From: Candidatus Obscuribacter sp.
GTDB lineage: Bacteria; Cyanobacteriota; Vampirovibrionia; Obscuribacterales; Obscuribacteraceae
Reading direction: 5' to 3'
Length of the DNA stretch: 64,000 bases
NCBI GenBank assembly: GCA_021772135.1
Contig: JADYXQ010000122.1
Location: 30,445-94,444, forward strand
In this document: positions 41,323 to 49,943 of the stretch, piece by piece
How positions within the stretch are numbered: the first letter of the stretch is position 1
Layout: every line of letters begins with the position of its first letter
Notes under the pieces: generated by a model
Told to the model about the DNA's origin: nothing
What the model saw: the letters and a program-made list of their open reading frames with translations, nothing else
Database searches by the model: none
Translations under genes and position numbers: made by a program

Positions 41323-42234
41323 CTATGGATTACAACGCTGACAGTAAGTTGCCTCGACAAGCGTAAGCCCGTCTCGGCGAGGCAGTTTTTGACTGTAGCT
41401 GCATTTAGAACAAGAATGGATCTCGAAGGCGGGTGCTTCCTGCGATGGATACCCGCAGTCTTCGCAAGGCAAACTGCCCGCCACCCCTGTTATACCCCAG
41501 CCAGGGCACTCGCATTGTGCACAAGCCCGTTGCAGTCGACGCGCCAGCTTAATCGCCAACCTGCGAATCACGCGCTGTCTCAGTGGATTCATGTGCGCCC
41601 GCATATCTGTTTCTATCCGTGCCAATCCGTCATTGGACTGAGACTTGCAAAATTCTATGGCTTCTTCCAGAGTCGCCCGATCGCGAATGCCTTTGATTAA
41701 AGTGAGGGGCTCTTTTCCAGAAAATGCTCCTCCTGCTTTCTCTGGCCGTGACCTCTTTTGATTGTGCGGTAGCACGATTAAACCATGAGAAGGAAAACGG
41801 ACCTGCTCTAGAAACGCTGCTGCTGCTGCTATTGAGGATACGTTAGTGTGATTGTAATTTGTTTCTGTTGATATGGTCTGCTCCGCTATTTCAATTCCAA
41901 GCTCGTCATCAATAAAGACCATGAATTCTTGGTTTCCAGGAATAAAGATTAACTGCGGGTGAGGACCAAAGCTACCTTCATTGGCGAAACCAAATGGCAG
42001 TTTTGTTATCGACATCCCCAGCCGGGCTTTTCGTATCGCCGTCTCAAGTGGGGTACCATCGCGCTCTACTTCTCCGCTAAAAGTCCCCAGGGCATCTGTA
42101 TCAATTCCAGGTGGAGAAATGAGACTCATGCCCAGACCAGTCAGCATAGGCTTTTCGATTGCCCAAAGCTTCTCGTGCTTGGTGGCTAATACGGCTGTCT
42201 TGCCCCGATATCGGTTTACACTTAAAGCCCTCAT
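41323..42234 (-). CDS. DUF6671-family protein with zinc-ribbon tail
   Basis: The body matches the DUF6671 pattern: TAVLATKHEKLWAIEKPML, then GIDTDALGTFSGEVERDGTPLETA, and NEGSFGPHPQLIFIPGNQEFMVFIDD. The C-terminus has four Cys-x2-Cys pairs (CAQC, CEDC, CSKC, CQRC), enough for two zinc ribbons. The family has no known activity. Its ATG at 42232-42234 starts one base after the dabA stop, so translation should be coupled; an ATG at 42258 inside dabA is an alternative. It ends the MurF-like-dabB-dabA operon. Confidence 0.75.
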   Translation of the reverse strand: MRALSVNRYRGKTAVLATKHEKLWAIEKPMLTGLGMSLISPPGIDTDALGTFSGEVERDGTPLETAIRKARLGMSITKLPFGFANEGSFGPHPQLIFIPGNQEFMVFIDDELGIEIAEQTISTETNYNHTNVSSIAAAAAFLEQVRFPSHGLIVLPHNQKRSRPEKAGGAFSGKEPLTLIKGIRDRATLEEAIEFCKSQSNDGLARIETDMRAHMNPLRQRVIRRLAIKLARRLQRACAQCECPGWGITGVAGSLPCEDCGYPSQEAPAFEIHSCSKCSYSQKLPRRDGLTLVEATYCQRCNP

Positions 42235-42235
42235 C

Positions 42236-44671
42236 TTAAGCGAAAACTGAAAACTCATTGTTGTCTAATCTCGCCGCTGAAGTTGCTGACTGGCATCGTT
42301 TGATTTGGCGCCACTTGCCGACATCGTCTGCTTCGTAAAATTCCTCCGTTAAAGGATCGAGCGCAATCAGTCTAATCCAGCGGTTTGACACAAGGTTCCT
42401 TACTTCGACATACTTATTCAAAACGTCGTCGATTGAGGTGAGTGGTGCCCTAATTATGGCAAGCAAGCGCATCGGCTCATGCCTAAACCCTTCACTAGCC
42501 ATTACTGATTGCAACGGCAATCCAATTTTTAGGTCGCTTTGCGCTCCCTGCATGACGCCGAAGTCTCCGATGACGTTATGCAAAACCTTACTACCACTGC
42601 CGAAGACTTTATTGTCCATAGTTGACAGGTAGTACTGAATGTTGATCCATTGTGCCACCACAAGCGGTGCTGTCATAATCAGCTCGAGCACTTTGCGGTC
42701 ACTGTCGTTTTCGTACTGATAAGAGTGCAGAAACACGCGTCCCTCAAGGTCTGAATCTTTGCTCAGGCTTCTTGGCGCCGCGAGGAATGCCGCGTTACCA
42801 GCTAATCCCCATTCTGGTGCTATTTGTGCCCAATCGTGAGATCGCTTGAGAGGATTGTTTAATACTGTCAGGCAGCTTTGCGGAAGTGTTGCTGCTCGTC
42901 TGCTACGAACAGCCGTACCTGCAACACTAAGGTCATCTTTTAATTGATTGATAATTATGTGGTGATCTTCAGATAGATTTTCTGCGTCATAAAACGTGAA
43001 AAGATCGGTCGTCGTGTCGTGCTCTGCTGCTATGAAGAGCGTATCGTCGGGAACACGAATGCCTTTGACTGCAAGCTGAGCTCGCACCGTTTGGTCATTA
43101 AGAACATCGGCTGCCAGCCGGGCGCTAAAACCGCCTGCATTCCCGCCGCACGCTCCACAATCTAGAGATGAGGCGTAGGGGTTGTTGACTGAAGAGCTTT
43201 TGTGGCCGCAAAATACCATCACTTTGCCAAAATGTGTAAACCCGATTCCATTCAAGGCGCCTTCGGCAAGCGAAGTCTTTTCGTCGAGTGAAAATTCAGA
43301 TGAGTCAAGCTTCGTCGAGCCTTTCCCCCCCCAAATGTTGTCCAGTTGAAGCGAGACCCGGTGCAAAAGTTCAGGAAAGAATGTCTTTGCCAGAAGCGGT
43401 ATCGACGACCAGAGCCCAAGCAGCTCCACAAGTCCAAAGGCACCGGCAAGACTGCACTTCAGTCTCTTCTTGAGCTGCAACGCAGATACGTCAAGAGCTT
43501 GCCAGCTCATCGTTTTAGCTTTCTCGGCAACGCTAGCCGTCTCGCAGACTTCTTTTTCAGGTTTAAGCAAAACTGGGCAGAGGTCGAAAGACATTGCGCT
43601 TCCTAATTCTTTCAAACGCATTGGCATGGCGAAAAAACCGGCAAATCCGTACGTTGAGTATGGTCCTAACTGCTCCAACTCTCGGCGAATCGGCTCAGAG
43701 CGCACATCAATGCAGAAGACCATCTGACAGCAAGCTATTTTGTCTGATGCTGCCTTTACATTCAACGATGAAAGTAGTTTGTTGCGGTAGTTAAGCTCAT
43801 AAGCATCTTGCCAGACCGGACCGTAGTCGTCGCCCTCGCTAGCACTGCTCGGGACTGCATGTTCTGACTTGAGAAGATTGCGGACAAGACCTAAGTCAGC
43901 ACATTTATACCAGCGCTTAGCGACGACCTGCGACAGCATCTTTTCATAGAACAGCCTTATTGCTAAATAATCGGCAAGAATGCCTGCTTCTCCGTTTTCT
44001 ATCTCTTTCCATTTGAGATAACTGGCAAAGCCCGGCAATTGAGTTAAGTGTCTTCTAAAGTATGGCGCGGCATCCTGTGGTTGGATTTCAAGCTCTGCTA
44101 CTAATGCTGCCAAAGTATCTTGCGACGACTCTGATAATTCATTGATCGACTGCGACCAATCTCTGCAACCGTGCCACCACATTGACAAGTCGTGCCTGGC
44201 CATGTCTTTCCAGAAGTGAAAGAAGCTCCGCTTATCGCTGCTATCTGACCACTGAGCCTGCGTTCGATCAAGAAACGCGCCGCACCACTTGATCATCTGA
44301 CGATTTATTATTGAGACCAAGAGCGAGCCTGTTGTGCGGTCAAGCATCTCAGCGAGGTTCAGCACAGTACGCTCTCGTTCGTTTCCAACAGTGGCCTTAC
44401 GCACCTGGCTCTGGAAAGATTCTTCTAGGTCAGATGGTGTAATCCGTTCGGATTCGTACATCGCTCTGTAATCGGAAAGCGGCAGGAAGCCATTGGCACC
44501 GAATAGATCATTGGATCGCCGCATCGCTTTTTCAAATGGAATCTTTTCCAGGCCCTTTAGAGCGTTGCATGCTATGAAGTTAGTTAGCGGATAGAAAGAG
44601 TTTATACAACTCATCGCTTCACTTACGGCATCACTCAGGTTCTGAACCTGAACTGCTTTGGTGTCCCTCAT
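42236..44671 (-). CDS. dabA: Inorganic carbon transporter subunit DabA (DUF2309)
   Basis: DabA is the beta-carbonic-anhydrase-like partner of DabB; together they make an energy-coupled CO2-to-bicarbonate trap. The 811-residue protein has Cys320, Asp322 and Arg324 in FCIDVRSEPIRRELE, and His490 and Cys505 in VFCGHKSSSVNNPYASSLDCGACGGNAGG. In Halothiobacillus DabA the zinc residues are Cys351, Asp353, His524 and Cys539; the spacings here (170 and 15) closely match (173 and 15), so the active site is intact. The ATG follows GAGGAG by six bases. dabB is 33 bases upstream. Confidence 0.93.
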   Translation of the reverse strand: MRDTKAVQVQNLSDAVSEAMSCINSFYPLTNFIACNALKGLEKIPFEKAMRRSNDLFGANGFLPLSDYRAMYESERITPSDLEESFQSQVRKATVGNERERTVLNLAEMLDRTTGSLLVSIINRQMIKWCGAFLDRTQAQWSDSSDKRSFFHFWKDMARHDLSMWWHGCRDWSQSINELSESSQDTLAALVAELEIQPQDAAPYFRRHLTQLPGFASYLKWKEIENGEAGILADYLAIRLFYEKMLSQVVAKRWYKCADLGLVRNLLKSEHAVPSSASEGDDYGPVWQDAYELNYRNKLLSSLNVKAASDKIACCQMVFCIDVRSEPIRRELEQLGPYSTYGFAGFFAMPMRLKELGSAMSFDLCPVLLKPEKEVCETASVAEKAKTMSWQALDVSALQLKKRLKCSLAGAFGLVELLGLWSSIPLLAKTFFPELLHRVSLQLDNIWGGKGSTKLDSSEFSLDEKTSLAEGALNGIGFTHFGKVMVFCGHKSSSVNNPYASSLDCGACGGNAGGFSARLAADVLNDQTVRAQLAVKGIRVPDDTLFIAAEHDTTTDLFTFYDAENLSEDHHIIINQLKDDLSVAGTAVRSRRAATLPQSCLTVLNNPLKRSHDWAQIAPEWGLAGNAAFLAAPRSLSKDSDLEGRVFLHSYQYENDSDRKVLELIMTAPLVVAQWINIQYYLSTMDNKVFGSGSKVLHNVIGDFGVMQGAQSDLKIGLPLQSVMASEGFRHEPMRLLAIIRAPLTSIDDVLNKYVEVRNLVSNRWIRLIALDPLTEEFYEADDVGKWRQIKRCQSATSAARLDNNEFSVFA

Positions 44672-44704
44672 TTATTACTCCTCATATTTTTAGAAAGACA
44701 TCTT

Positions 44705-46258
44705 TCAGTGAGAATTTCGTCTTACTCGCAACCAATTTGAAAAAGCGGAAGTGATCTCCTCGGTATAGAAACCGTTGAGGCTGTGCACATACAGTGCGCT
44801 CGCAAGCCTGCTCTTCCGTGCGATCGATAATGTCATGGCAATCACCGCGAATGATGCCAGACAAAGCGGCAGAAGCCACCCGGTTATGGCATGCTCCGTC
44901 TGCAATAACTTCTCCAGTTGCACACTACCCAATGCACTGGCAGAAGCGAGGCCGAGCACAGAAAACCAAAACAGAGCTAGAGAATTAAGGCTGACACGAT
45001 TGACTGCCGGCACTGCACACAGAATAGCAGTGGCTGCGATGATTGCTGAAATAGCCGTCCATCCTGAATTGGGGCAGGCTATTAACAATGCGCAGCAGAA
45101 ACCTAGTGCTGTTGCCAAAATAAAAACTAGGTTCCTCAATTTTTTTCCCTTTCCTTCTTTCGCCTCAACGGTATAGGCAAATCGCCTTTTTGCAAGCCCT
45201 TCTGCGACAGCGCTACCAGACTGAAGGAACATGTGGCATTTGAACAGTCCATGAGCTAACAAGTGAAAAAGAGCAAAGCCCAACGCACCAGCGGCGCACT
45301 GCAAGCTCATAAATCCCATTTGCCCTACGGTTGAATACACCAGCTTGCGCTTCACGTCGGGCTGAGCGGACATGCTGAGCGTGCCTATCACCACAGAAAT
45401 AGCCGCCAGACCGCCCCACAGCAGCAGCACCACTGGAGATTCATTCAGTACTGGCATCATGCGGTAAGCCACCACCGCAGAGACATTCACTATGCCTGCA
45501 TGCAATAGACCAGACAGCGGTGTCGGTGCATCGAGCGTAGCCAGGAGCCATCTATGAAACGGAAAGAGGGCTGACTTGATACTGAATGATAGAATCAGGA
45601 GCAAACAAATCAAATTGCCTATAGTCAGCGGCAGCTTCAGTCCGAGTAGATGTAATTGACCGTTAAAAGACCCAAGCTGCTGGGGCAGCTCGCTGAAAGT
45701 AACACATTCACTGCAGCTCATAACGATTACTAGCGCTGCAAGCAGGAGTGCATCGCTCAGCAAGTGGTGTCTCAAGACAACAGATGCAGCTTCGCGGCTA
45801 TCTGGCTGCAAGCACATGATCCGCCACAATCCCAGTGACAGAAGGTGCCAACAGATGATGCTCAGGGGTAAGCTGTCGGAGACCGCCAGCACAGCTGCGG
45901 TGGATGATAACAAAGACAGAATACAGAGAAAGCTTTGGCGTGTTTTGTCGCCGCCTAAATAGCGTTCGCTGAAAGCTATTACCACAGCAGAGATTAGCGT
46001 TATTGCCGCTATCACACAACTGGATGCAGGATCTAATTGCAGCTCCAGCCACCGATCACCAAGCACGACCTGCGTTGAAACTGATTGGCAGAAAACAGAA
46101 ACCAGCGCAATAATTGCAAAAACAAAGGCCGTGATATGACCGACGATCAGCAGCTTCGATTGCCACTTCTCACTGAAAGCGATTTGACTGCAAACAACTG
46201 CCAGCACTGGTGTCAATAGTGCGCCGAGCTGGCTTGCAATAAAGAATTCTGTACTCAT
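44705..46258 (-). CDS. dabB: Inorganic carbon transporter subunit DabB (NuoL-like)
   Basis: The 517-residue multipass protein belongs to the proton-conducting Nuo/Mrp family (SALFPFHRWLLATLDAPTPLSGLLHAGIVNVSAVVAYRM and KRKLVYSTVGQMGFMSLQCAAGALGFALFHLLAHGLFKCHMF are family blocks with the key Lys and His). Found alone with DUF2309 and no other complex I gene, it is DabB, which supplies cation-driven energy to DabA. GAGGG precedes the ATG. It follows the MurF-like gene by 25 bases. Confidence 0.9.
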   Translation of the reverse strand: MSTEFFIASQLGALLTPVLAVVCSQIAFSEKWQSKLLIVGHITAFVFAIIALVSVFCQSVSTQVVLGDRWLELQLDPASSCVIAAITLISAVVIAFSERYLGGDKTRQSFLCILSLLSSTAAVLAVSDSLPLSIICWHLLSLGLWRIMCLQPDSREAASVVLRHHLLSDALLLAALVIVMSCSECVTFSELPQQLGSFNGQLHLLGLKLPLTIGNLICLLLILSFSIKSALFPFHRWLLATLDAPTPLSGLLHAGIVNVSAVVAYRMMPVLNESPVVLLLWGGLAAISVVIGTLSMSAQPDVKRKLVYSTVGQMGFMSLQCAAGALGFALFHLLAHGLFKCHMFLQSGSAVAEGLAKRRFAYTVEAKEGKGKKLRNLVFILATALGFCCALLIACPNSGWTAISAIIAATAILCAVPAVNRVSLNSLALFWFSVLGLASASALGSVQLEKLLQTEHAITGWLLPLCLASFAVIAMTLSIARKSRLASALYVHSLNGFYTEEITSAFSNWLRVRRNSH

Positions 46259-46283
46259 TATTCCCTCGCGTGATTTTGTCGAA

Positions 46284-47276
46284 CTAACCGATCAGCCTTA
46301 CGGAAGGCAACCCGGACTGGTGCCCTAAGTCCTGGCCATCAAGTTCGAAGATCTCTTCTAGCTCTGAAGTGGACATGCCTAGAGCTTTAGCCGCTTCGAC
46401 AGCACACCATACTTCCGCCCTGGATACGGGCTCACTGATCGCCGATTGCATCGCTTCGCTCAATTGGTGAAGAGCGCTTTCAGAGAGTCTTTCGGCAATA
46501 CCCTTACCGCTTAAAGAATGTCTTGAGGCAAGCAGGTCTTTGAGAACTTGATCAGCGCGTTTTTGCATTGCTGGATTTTTGTCATAGATGACCGCAGCAA
46601 GTTTTTCATTTGGAAATTCTGGCAGTGTCTCCAGCAGCTCGCAGTAGAGTGCGGCGGTTAGCGCTTCTCGCTCAGGCGAAGGCAATGGGTGACGAATTTG
46701 CGTTAAGACCACAAGATCCGGATCTAGTGCGCTGCCGATGCGCGCGATATCACCTCTAGCCACAGCGCCTGCTTCGAAAATCAAAACATCCGTGCCTTGC
46801 GGCATGGAAAGTACTTCTCTGACACACCCAAACCAGCCAAGATTTTCCATGAAAGCAATATGCGTTTTTGCGTTATTCTGAAGCAGTTGGCTGAGCAGCA
46901 TCATCGTCACACGGCGTCCATTACTGCCTGTCACACCGACCACTCTCGGCTGCACGCGATGTCGCCAATAACGAACTATATCTAGAAGGGCGGTCCTGGT
47001 ATCCGGTACGGAAATCAGGACTGCATCTTTTGCGGCTGCTGCGTAACGGCTGCGACGATTGACAATGCAACCGCGCGCGCCTCTTTCGATAGCCAAACTC
47101 AAGTCGTCATGCGGGTCATGACGCTCAGAAGGAATAGCAATAAACCAATCGCCTGGAGTCAATTCGTCAAGGTTCCAAACGATCTTGCCTGGTTGTTCAT
47201 CGATACATCCCGACTTTAAGCGGCTGTTGGTTGCGTAAAGAATTTCTTCTGCTGTTAGTTCTGCGACCATGGTCAT
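46284..47276 (-). CDS. Short MurF-like protein with degenerate P-loop
   Basis: The 330-residue protein follows the Mur ligase plan. The N domain runs WNLDELTPGDWFIAIPSERHDPHDDLSLAIERGARGCIV. The central-domain entry is VVGVTGSNGRRVTMMLLSQLL, and later come VLIFEAGAVARGDIARIG and LVVLTQIRHP. In active MurF the loop is G-x-T-G-S-x-G-K-T; here the Lys is Arg and the Thr that binds magnesium is lost (G-R-R-V). The C-terminal ligase domain is missing; family members are about 450 residues. GAGG lies seven bases before the ATG. It heads the dab operon, so it may regulate or scaffold rather than ligate; that is inference. Confidence 0.75.
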   Translation of the reverse strand: MTMVAELTAEEILYATNSRLKSGCIDEQPGKIVWNLDELTPGDWFIAIPSERHDPHDDLSLAIERGARGCIVNRRSRYAAAAKDAVLISVPDTRTALLDIVRYWRHRVQPRVVGVTGSNGRRVTMMLLSQLLQNNAKTHIAFMENLGWFGCVREVLSMPQGTDVLIFEAGAVARGDIARIGSALDPDLVVLTQIRHPLPSPEREALTAALYCELLETLPEFPNEKLAAVIYDKNPAMQKRADQVLKDLLASRHSLSGKGIAERLSESALHQLSEAMQSAISEPVSRAEVWCAVEAAKALGMSTSELEEIFELDGQDLGHQSGLPSVRLIG

Positions 47277-47300
47277 AACTTTACCTCAGCGAATGTGTGC

Positions 47301-47316
47301 AAATATCTAGATATTT
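47301..47316. promoter_or_regulatory. Perfect 16-bp palindrome in dab operon leader
   Basis: AAATATCTAGATATTT is a perfect palindrome. It lies 25 bases upstream of the MurF-like start codon and just downstream of the predicted start of transcription, the position of a repressor roadblock. The flank GTGTGC makes a TGCAAATAT sequence shared with the control region at 38770. The divergent ArsR-family gene is the likely source of the repressor. Confidence 0.65.
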
Positions 47317-47335
47317 CAATCTGGCGATATATGTA

Positions 47336-47363
47336 AGTATAGCTGACCAACCCCTACTGTCAA
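47336..47363 (-). promoter_or_regulatory. Predicted sigma70-type promoter of the dab operon
   Basis: On the minus strand a perfect TTGACA (47358-47363) is followed after 16 bases by TATACT (47336-47341). Transcription should start near 47329 and run into the MurF-like gene, dabB, dabA and the DUF6671 gene, with the palindrome at about +13 to +28. Confidence 0.7.
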
Positions 47364-47462
47364 ACGCTTCTACTGCTTGTGACGAAATGGTAAATCATCC
47401 TGGAACCGTCGTATGCAGCCCTTCTTGCGTCAAGCACGCACGCATGATACTATTGATATGTC

Positions 47463-47482
47463 TTCATGTTCAAATAAATGAA
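47463..47482. promoter_or_regulatory. TTCAT/ATGAA inverted repeat before ArsR gene
   Basis: TTCAT (47463-47467) and ATGAA (47478-47482) are inverted copies ten bases apart, with TGAATATATA at 47479-47488. The same ten bases occur at 53237-53246 before the export operon. The site lies about 30 bases before the ATG at 47514 and could serve autoregulation. Confidence 0.5.
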
Positions 47483-47513
47483 TATATATAAATTTAAACA
47501 AGCGGAGGCTTTT

Positions 47514-47912
47514 ATGCCGCACAGAGCCATAGTGGCACGACAACTCGCCAAGCTCTTTTCAGTGTTATCACACCCTGTACGGGTGCAAATAATCGTCGAG
47601 CTCAGAAGCGGCGAACTTTGCGTCAACTCCTTGCAAGGCATCCTTGAAATAAGGCAATCGGCAGTCTCGCAGCACTTGGCTTTGCTCAAGTCTCATAACT
47701 TGATCAAGGAGCGAAGAGACGGTCGGCATGTCCTATATAGCCTATCCATAGCAGCTATTGCACCATGGCTGGTGGAGGGAATACCGCTTATCCTGCCGGA
47801 TGATTCGGATTCCAAACTACTAAAGTCGGCAGCTCAACTTGCTTTGAATCAATGGTCTGAGCCACTGAATAAACAAGATGATCACAAAACGGCAGTATTT
47901 CTAACAAACTAA
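47514..47912 (+). CDS. ArsR-family regulator, divergent from dab operon
   Basis: The 132-residue protein has the ArsR winged helix: LAKLFSVLSHPVRVQIIVELRSGELCVNSLQGIL, then recognition helix AVSQHLALLKSHNLIKERRDGRHVLYSL. There is one Cys only and no Cys-x-Cys, so a classic arsenic or metal site is absent. GGAGG lies five bases before the ATG at 47514; an ATG at 47478 is less likely. It converges with a related ArsR gene 17 bases away and is divergent from dab. Confidence 0.9.
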   Translation: MPHRAIVARQLAKLFSVLSHPVRVQIIVELRSGELCVNSLQGILEIRQSAVSQHLALLKSHNLIKERRDGRHVLYSLSIAAIAPWLVEGIPLILPDDSDSKLLKSAAQLALNQWSEPLNKQDDHKTAVFLTN

Positions 47913-47929
47913 AGAACTAGAGGTAACTA

Positions 47930-48325
47930 TCAAGCTTTTGGCGTTCGCTTCTTTGGCCCTGGCTGAGGCTTGGCTTCTGGTCCCCAAACTGTTTTTACGC
48001 TCTGGATTGCAGACATCATTTTCTCTATCTCTGAGGCATCTGGAGAGATAAAGGAGACGCCATCCATGATCCAGCTTGCCAATTTTGGATTACGAAGATG
48101 ATAGAAAACATTTCTACCTTGTCGCATTTCAACGACCAGGTGATGACTTCTAAGAACCGCTAGCTGTTGCGACACAGCCGAGTGGGTTATTCCCAATATA
48201 TCTTTGAGGTTGCCGACAGATAAGTCTTCGCGCTTCAACTCTTCAATTATGCGTATCCGAAGTGGGTGGGAAAGCACGCCAAATAGTTTCGCCATCTCCG
48301 CGCTGACAACCGCCCTATAAGGCAT
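47930..48325 (-). CDS. ArsR-family regulator at the tail of the export operon
   Basis: The 131-residue protein is a paralogue of the neighbour: both begin with MP-x-R-A-x-V, then AKLF-x-VLSHP and SAVSQ-x-LA-x-L-x-SH. It has no Cys at all, so metal thiolate sensing is ruled out. GAGGTGG precedes the ATG at 48323-48325. It starts 39 bases after the TolC-type gene on the same strand. A GTGCAAAG-type sequence near 48347 may be its own control site. Confidence 0.9.
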   Translation of the reverse strand: MPYRAVVSAEMAKLFGVLSHPLRIRIIEELKREDLSVGNLKDILGITHSAVSQQLAVLRSHHLVVEMRQGRNVFYHLRNPKLASWIMDGVSFISPDASEIEKMMSAIQSVKTVWGPEAKPQPGPKKRTPKA

Positions 48326-48364
48326 ACGACCACCTCTTAATAACTTGTGCAAAGTTTAGCATAT

Positions 48365-49921
48365 CTACATAAGTCGGCAAGTCACGGCTCTAAAGGCAGC
48401 CACCGACTGCATGTAATCGACATGGACTTCAACGAGCCGCATTTGCGCCTCTGCAGAGGATCGTTCGCGCTGATTGACTAAAAATAAGGTGCTGTCGCCA
48501 GCTCCAAAGCGCAAGCGTTCGCCGTCCTCTACTTGCTTTGCCTTTCTTACTTCAAGTAGCGTCGCCTGCCAGCGTTCATAAGATGTATTGATTCCTGAAA
48601 CAGTATCGTCAACTTCAGCTTGAATGCGCAACTTTTCTGCTCTTTCGTCGAGGTTCAACTTTTGAATCTTTAGCTGTGCTGCTTGCGTTTGTCCTCTGGC
48701 GGTCCGCTGTCTAATTGGCAATGACACAGTCATACCACCACGCACAACTGGTCCGATGCCCTGAGAACCGGTGTCCGCACCTTGAAGCAAGTATGCATCC
48801 ATGGCCGGCAAGATCATATTCTGCGCTAGTCTCAGTTCGACTTTTGCTTGCTCCCGTTCTATTGAAATTCTCTTCAATTCGGGACGTAATTGCAGCGCTG
48901 ATTTTCTTCCCTCCATCCATTCGGCTTCTTTCAATTCACGAGGCTCTGGTGCAAGTGCAGGTACCTCCTGGAAGCTCGGAATGGCTTTCGGGAAGCCGTT
49001 TTCATCCCACAAGAAAACTGACAACATAAGAGAAGACTTTTGAAATTCCCGCTCAGTTTTGACAAGTGCGGCTTGGCGCCTCTGTATTTCTTGCTCAGAT
49101 TCGGCAATGTCCAACGCTGGTAAATCACCTTTCTCCACCCGAACTTTTATTTGCTCAACTCGTGCCTCTGCAATTTTCACAAGATTGCGAGCAACATCGA
49201 TACGGCCTTTTGCTCCGGCCCAGTCATAGTAAACAGCCGCCGCCTTTAAAAGCACCTCCAACCTTGCAGTTCCAAAAACTTGTGACGCTAGAGGTTCGCC
49301 AAGCTTCGCTTGCTGCTCGGCAGCCGTCTTTTCGTTTATCTTCAAGCCGCGAAGTAATGGCACGGACATTCCCGCATAGTACTCACCGCTTTTGCCGGTA
49401 GGCACAAAAGGTGTCTTTGTGTCGTTGGGATTCAACCTCATCCCAACGAACATTTTAATTCCCGACCGGGTTAGCAGGTCAATCTTTGATTCATTATGAA
49501 TGGCATTTTTTGCTACGCCCGGTGTGAACGTATCCTGTACTCGCAAATATTCATTGAGCGAATTCAAGACAGGGTCAAAGGCACCTGACTTTTCTAATCG
49601 TTTGGCGCTTGCTATGCGCCTTTCCGTATCTGCACTTTGTAATTTCGGATAGTTTTTATCAACAATCTGAAGGAAGTAATCGAGGGAGAATGTCTTACCA
49701 CCATTGTTACCGCTTGCTGTTGGATAGATAGCAGAAAGTTGAGCGGGGCTCCTGCCACTACCTTGCAGGCTCTGCGTACTTGTCGGAGATGGAGGTGCAG
49801 ATGGAGATGGAGGCTTTGCCAAATCATCGCCCTGAGCAGAACTTGCACAGGCGACCGAAAGGAGAACAATTGCGCTAAGTATTGAAGGCAACTTTTCTTG
49901 TTTTGTTCTTTGTAAACGCAT
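48365..49921 (-). CDS. TolC-type outer membrane channel protein
   Basis: The 518-residue protein has a signal peptide (LSAIVLLSVACASSAQG), a Pro/Ser linker, and the TolC repeat of long helices: for example LEVLLKAAAVYYDWAGAKGRIDVARNLVKIAEARVEQIKVRVEKGD with the conserved LPALDIAESEQEI, then a second copy later. The outer membrane channel would complete a tripartite exporter with the two upstream genes. Short repeats of GCAGATGGAGATGG in the linker code are seen near 49790-49815. Confidence 0.88.
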   Translation of the reverse strand: MRLQRTKQEKLPSILSAIVLLSVACASSAQGDDLAKPPSPSAPPSPTSTQSLQGSGRSPAQLSAIYPTASGNNGGKTFSLDYFLQIVDKNYPKLQSADTERRIASAKRLEKSGAFDPVLNSLNEYLRVQDTFTPGVAKNAIHNESKIDLLTRSGIKMFVGMRLNPNDTKTPFVPTGKSGEYYAGMSVPLLRGLKINEKTAAEQQAKLGEPLASQVFGTARLEVLLKAAAVYYDWAGAKGRIDVARNLVKIAEARVEQIKVRVEKGDLPALDIAESEQEIQRRQAALVKTEREFQKSSLMLSVFLWDENGFPKAIPSFQEVPALAPEPRELKEAEWMEGRKSALQLRPELKRISIEREQAKVELRLAQNMILPAMDAYLLQGADTGSQGIGPVVRGGMTVSLPIRQRTARGQTQAAQLKIQKLNLDERAEKLRIQAEVDDTVSGINTSYERWQATLLEVRKAKQVEDGERLRFGAGDSTLFLVNQRERSSAEAQMRLVEVHVDYMQSVAAFRAVTCRLM

Positions 49922-49943
49922 TATCGCTGCGTACCTTTCTCTA

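Noticed and set aside
44705-46258. Complex I subunit NuoL
   Set aside because: No other nuo gene is nearby and the gene is paired with DUF2309, which identifies DabB.
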